Source: a bacterium | GTDB lineage: Bacteria; Myxococcota_A; Bradymonadia; UBA7976; UBA1532 | Direction of reading: 5' to 3' | Length of the DNA: 64,000 bases | Assembly (NCBI GenBank): GCA_030427205.1 | Contig: JAUHXC010000025.1 | Coordinates: forward strand, 91,634 to 155,633 | Shown here: positions 63,814-64,000 of the stretch, piece by piece | Position numbering within the stretch: the stretch's first letter is position 1 | Layout of the letters: every line of letters begins with the position of its first letter | Position numbers and translations under genes: made by a program | The notes under the pieces: model-generated | Seen by the model: the letters and a program-made list of their open reading frames with translations, nothing else | Database searches by the model: none | What the model was told of the DNA's origin: nothing

Positions 63814-64000
63814 ATGAGCAATCGCAAGATCACATCCCATCGCGAGGTCAGCGCCGTCAGCGCGCGCTCATCTTCCGCTGTGCGCTCATCGTCCGCTGTG
63901 CGCTCATCGTCCGCTGTGCGCTCATCGTCCGCTGTGCGCTCATCGTCCGCTGTGCGCTCATCGTCCGCTGTGCGCTCATCGTCCGCTGTGCGCTCATCGT
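63814..64000 (+). CDS. Partial ORF of Arg-Ser-Ser-Ser-Ala-Val repeats
   Basis: An ATG at 63814 opens a frame MSNRKITSHREVSAVSARSS followed by at least seven RSSSAV hexapeptide repeats, still open at the window edge. No close ribosome-binding site is seen, but a TTGACA promoter lies just upstream. The product would be highly basic and Ser-rich. Whether it is a real gene or chance translation of a tandem repeat cannot be decided here. Confidence 0.45.
   Translation, partial: MSNRKITSHREVSAVSARSSSAVRSSSAVRSSSAVRSSSAVRSSSAVRSSSAVRSSSAVRSS
63865..64000. repeat. 18-bp tandem repeat running off the window
   Basis: CGCTCATCGTCCGCTGTG is repeated from 63865 (first copy has one change) at 63883, 63901, 63919, 63937, 63955, 63973 and 63991 (partial). 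The copies are nearly identical, pointing to recent expansion or strong homogenisation. The unit length is a multiple of three. Confidence 0.95.

Overview
The window is very GC-rich (about 70% by eye), with almost gap-free coding, frequent GTG and TTG starts and many start/stop overlaps of 1-4 bases. The gene content points to a Myxococcota-like (deltaproteobacterial) predator or social bacterium. It has six Ser/Thr protein kinase genes including one pseudokinase, FHA regulators, a sigma-54 activator, and many lipoproteins with Asp/Ala/Pro or Gly-Glu low-complexity stalks. Bradymonadia-like lineages would also fit. No rRNA, tRNA, transposase, integrase or cas gene was seen.

Layout. 1-5875: end of a diacylglycerol kinase, Lnt, a PEGA protein, a small Cys-rich lipoprotein and a Ser/Thr kinase whose catalytic domain is interrupted by a receiver-like module. 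5876-6666: a long non-coding stretch with a regularly spaced palindrome array, then dnaK (6667-8583) with a clear terminator. 8746-24536: secreted and lipoprotein genes (YHYH, six-hairpin, kelch, YARHG, collagen-like/RCC1-like), with formate-THF ligase, a sigma-54 activator, signal peptidase I and a KOW-tailed protein. 24533-27121: an rRNA methyltransferase and an orphan adenine methyltransferase. 27129-37717: a pseudokinase, a PQQ-like propeller lipoprotein, a kinase-SUMF1/FHA-wHTH cassette and a transmembrane kinase with a Cache-like sensor. 37730-43143: lysine 2,3-aminomutase, a caspase-like/PDZ/thioredoxin fusion and a TMTC-like membrane protein. 43205-47612: a second FHA-wHTH/kinase-SUMF1 cassette with small partners. 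47771-52368: a divergent Hsp70, a HEAT protein and an ATP-grasp enzyme. 52495-60680: a kinase, a large TPR-like protein and an RND permease on the minus strand. 60866-64000: a FYDLN_acid protein, an LEA-like membrane protein, a GNAT, and a repeat-coding ORF that leaves the window.

How the genes work together. Most of the recognisable biology is envelope biogenesis (lipid kinase, Lnt, LepB and the lipoproteins they would process) and Ser/Thr phosphosignalling. Two kinase-SUMF1 genes each sit beside an FHA regulator with a C-terminal winged helix, which suggests a phospho-Thr counterpart of two-component signalling. The strongest unexplained signals are (1) thirteen GGTNNNNACC palindromes spaced 42-44 bp apart between 5923 and 6450, (2) the receiver-like insertion inside the kinase at 3491-5875, (3) a helical domain shared by the tail of the second kinase-SUMF1 and the next small gene, and (4) the caspase-like/PDZ/thioredoxin fusion.
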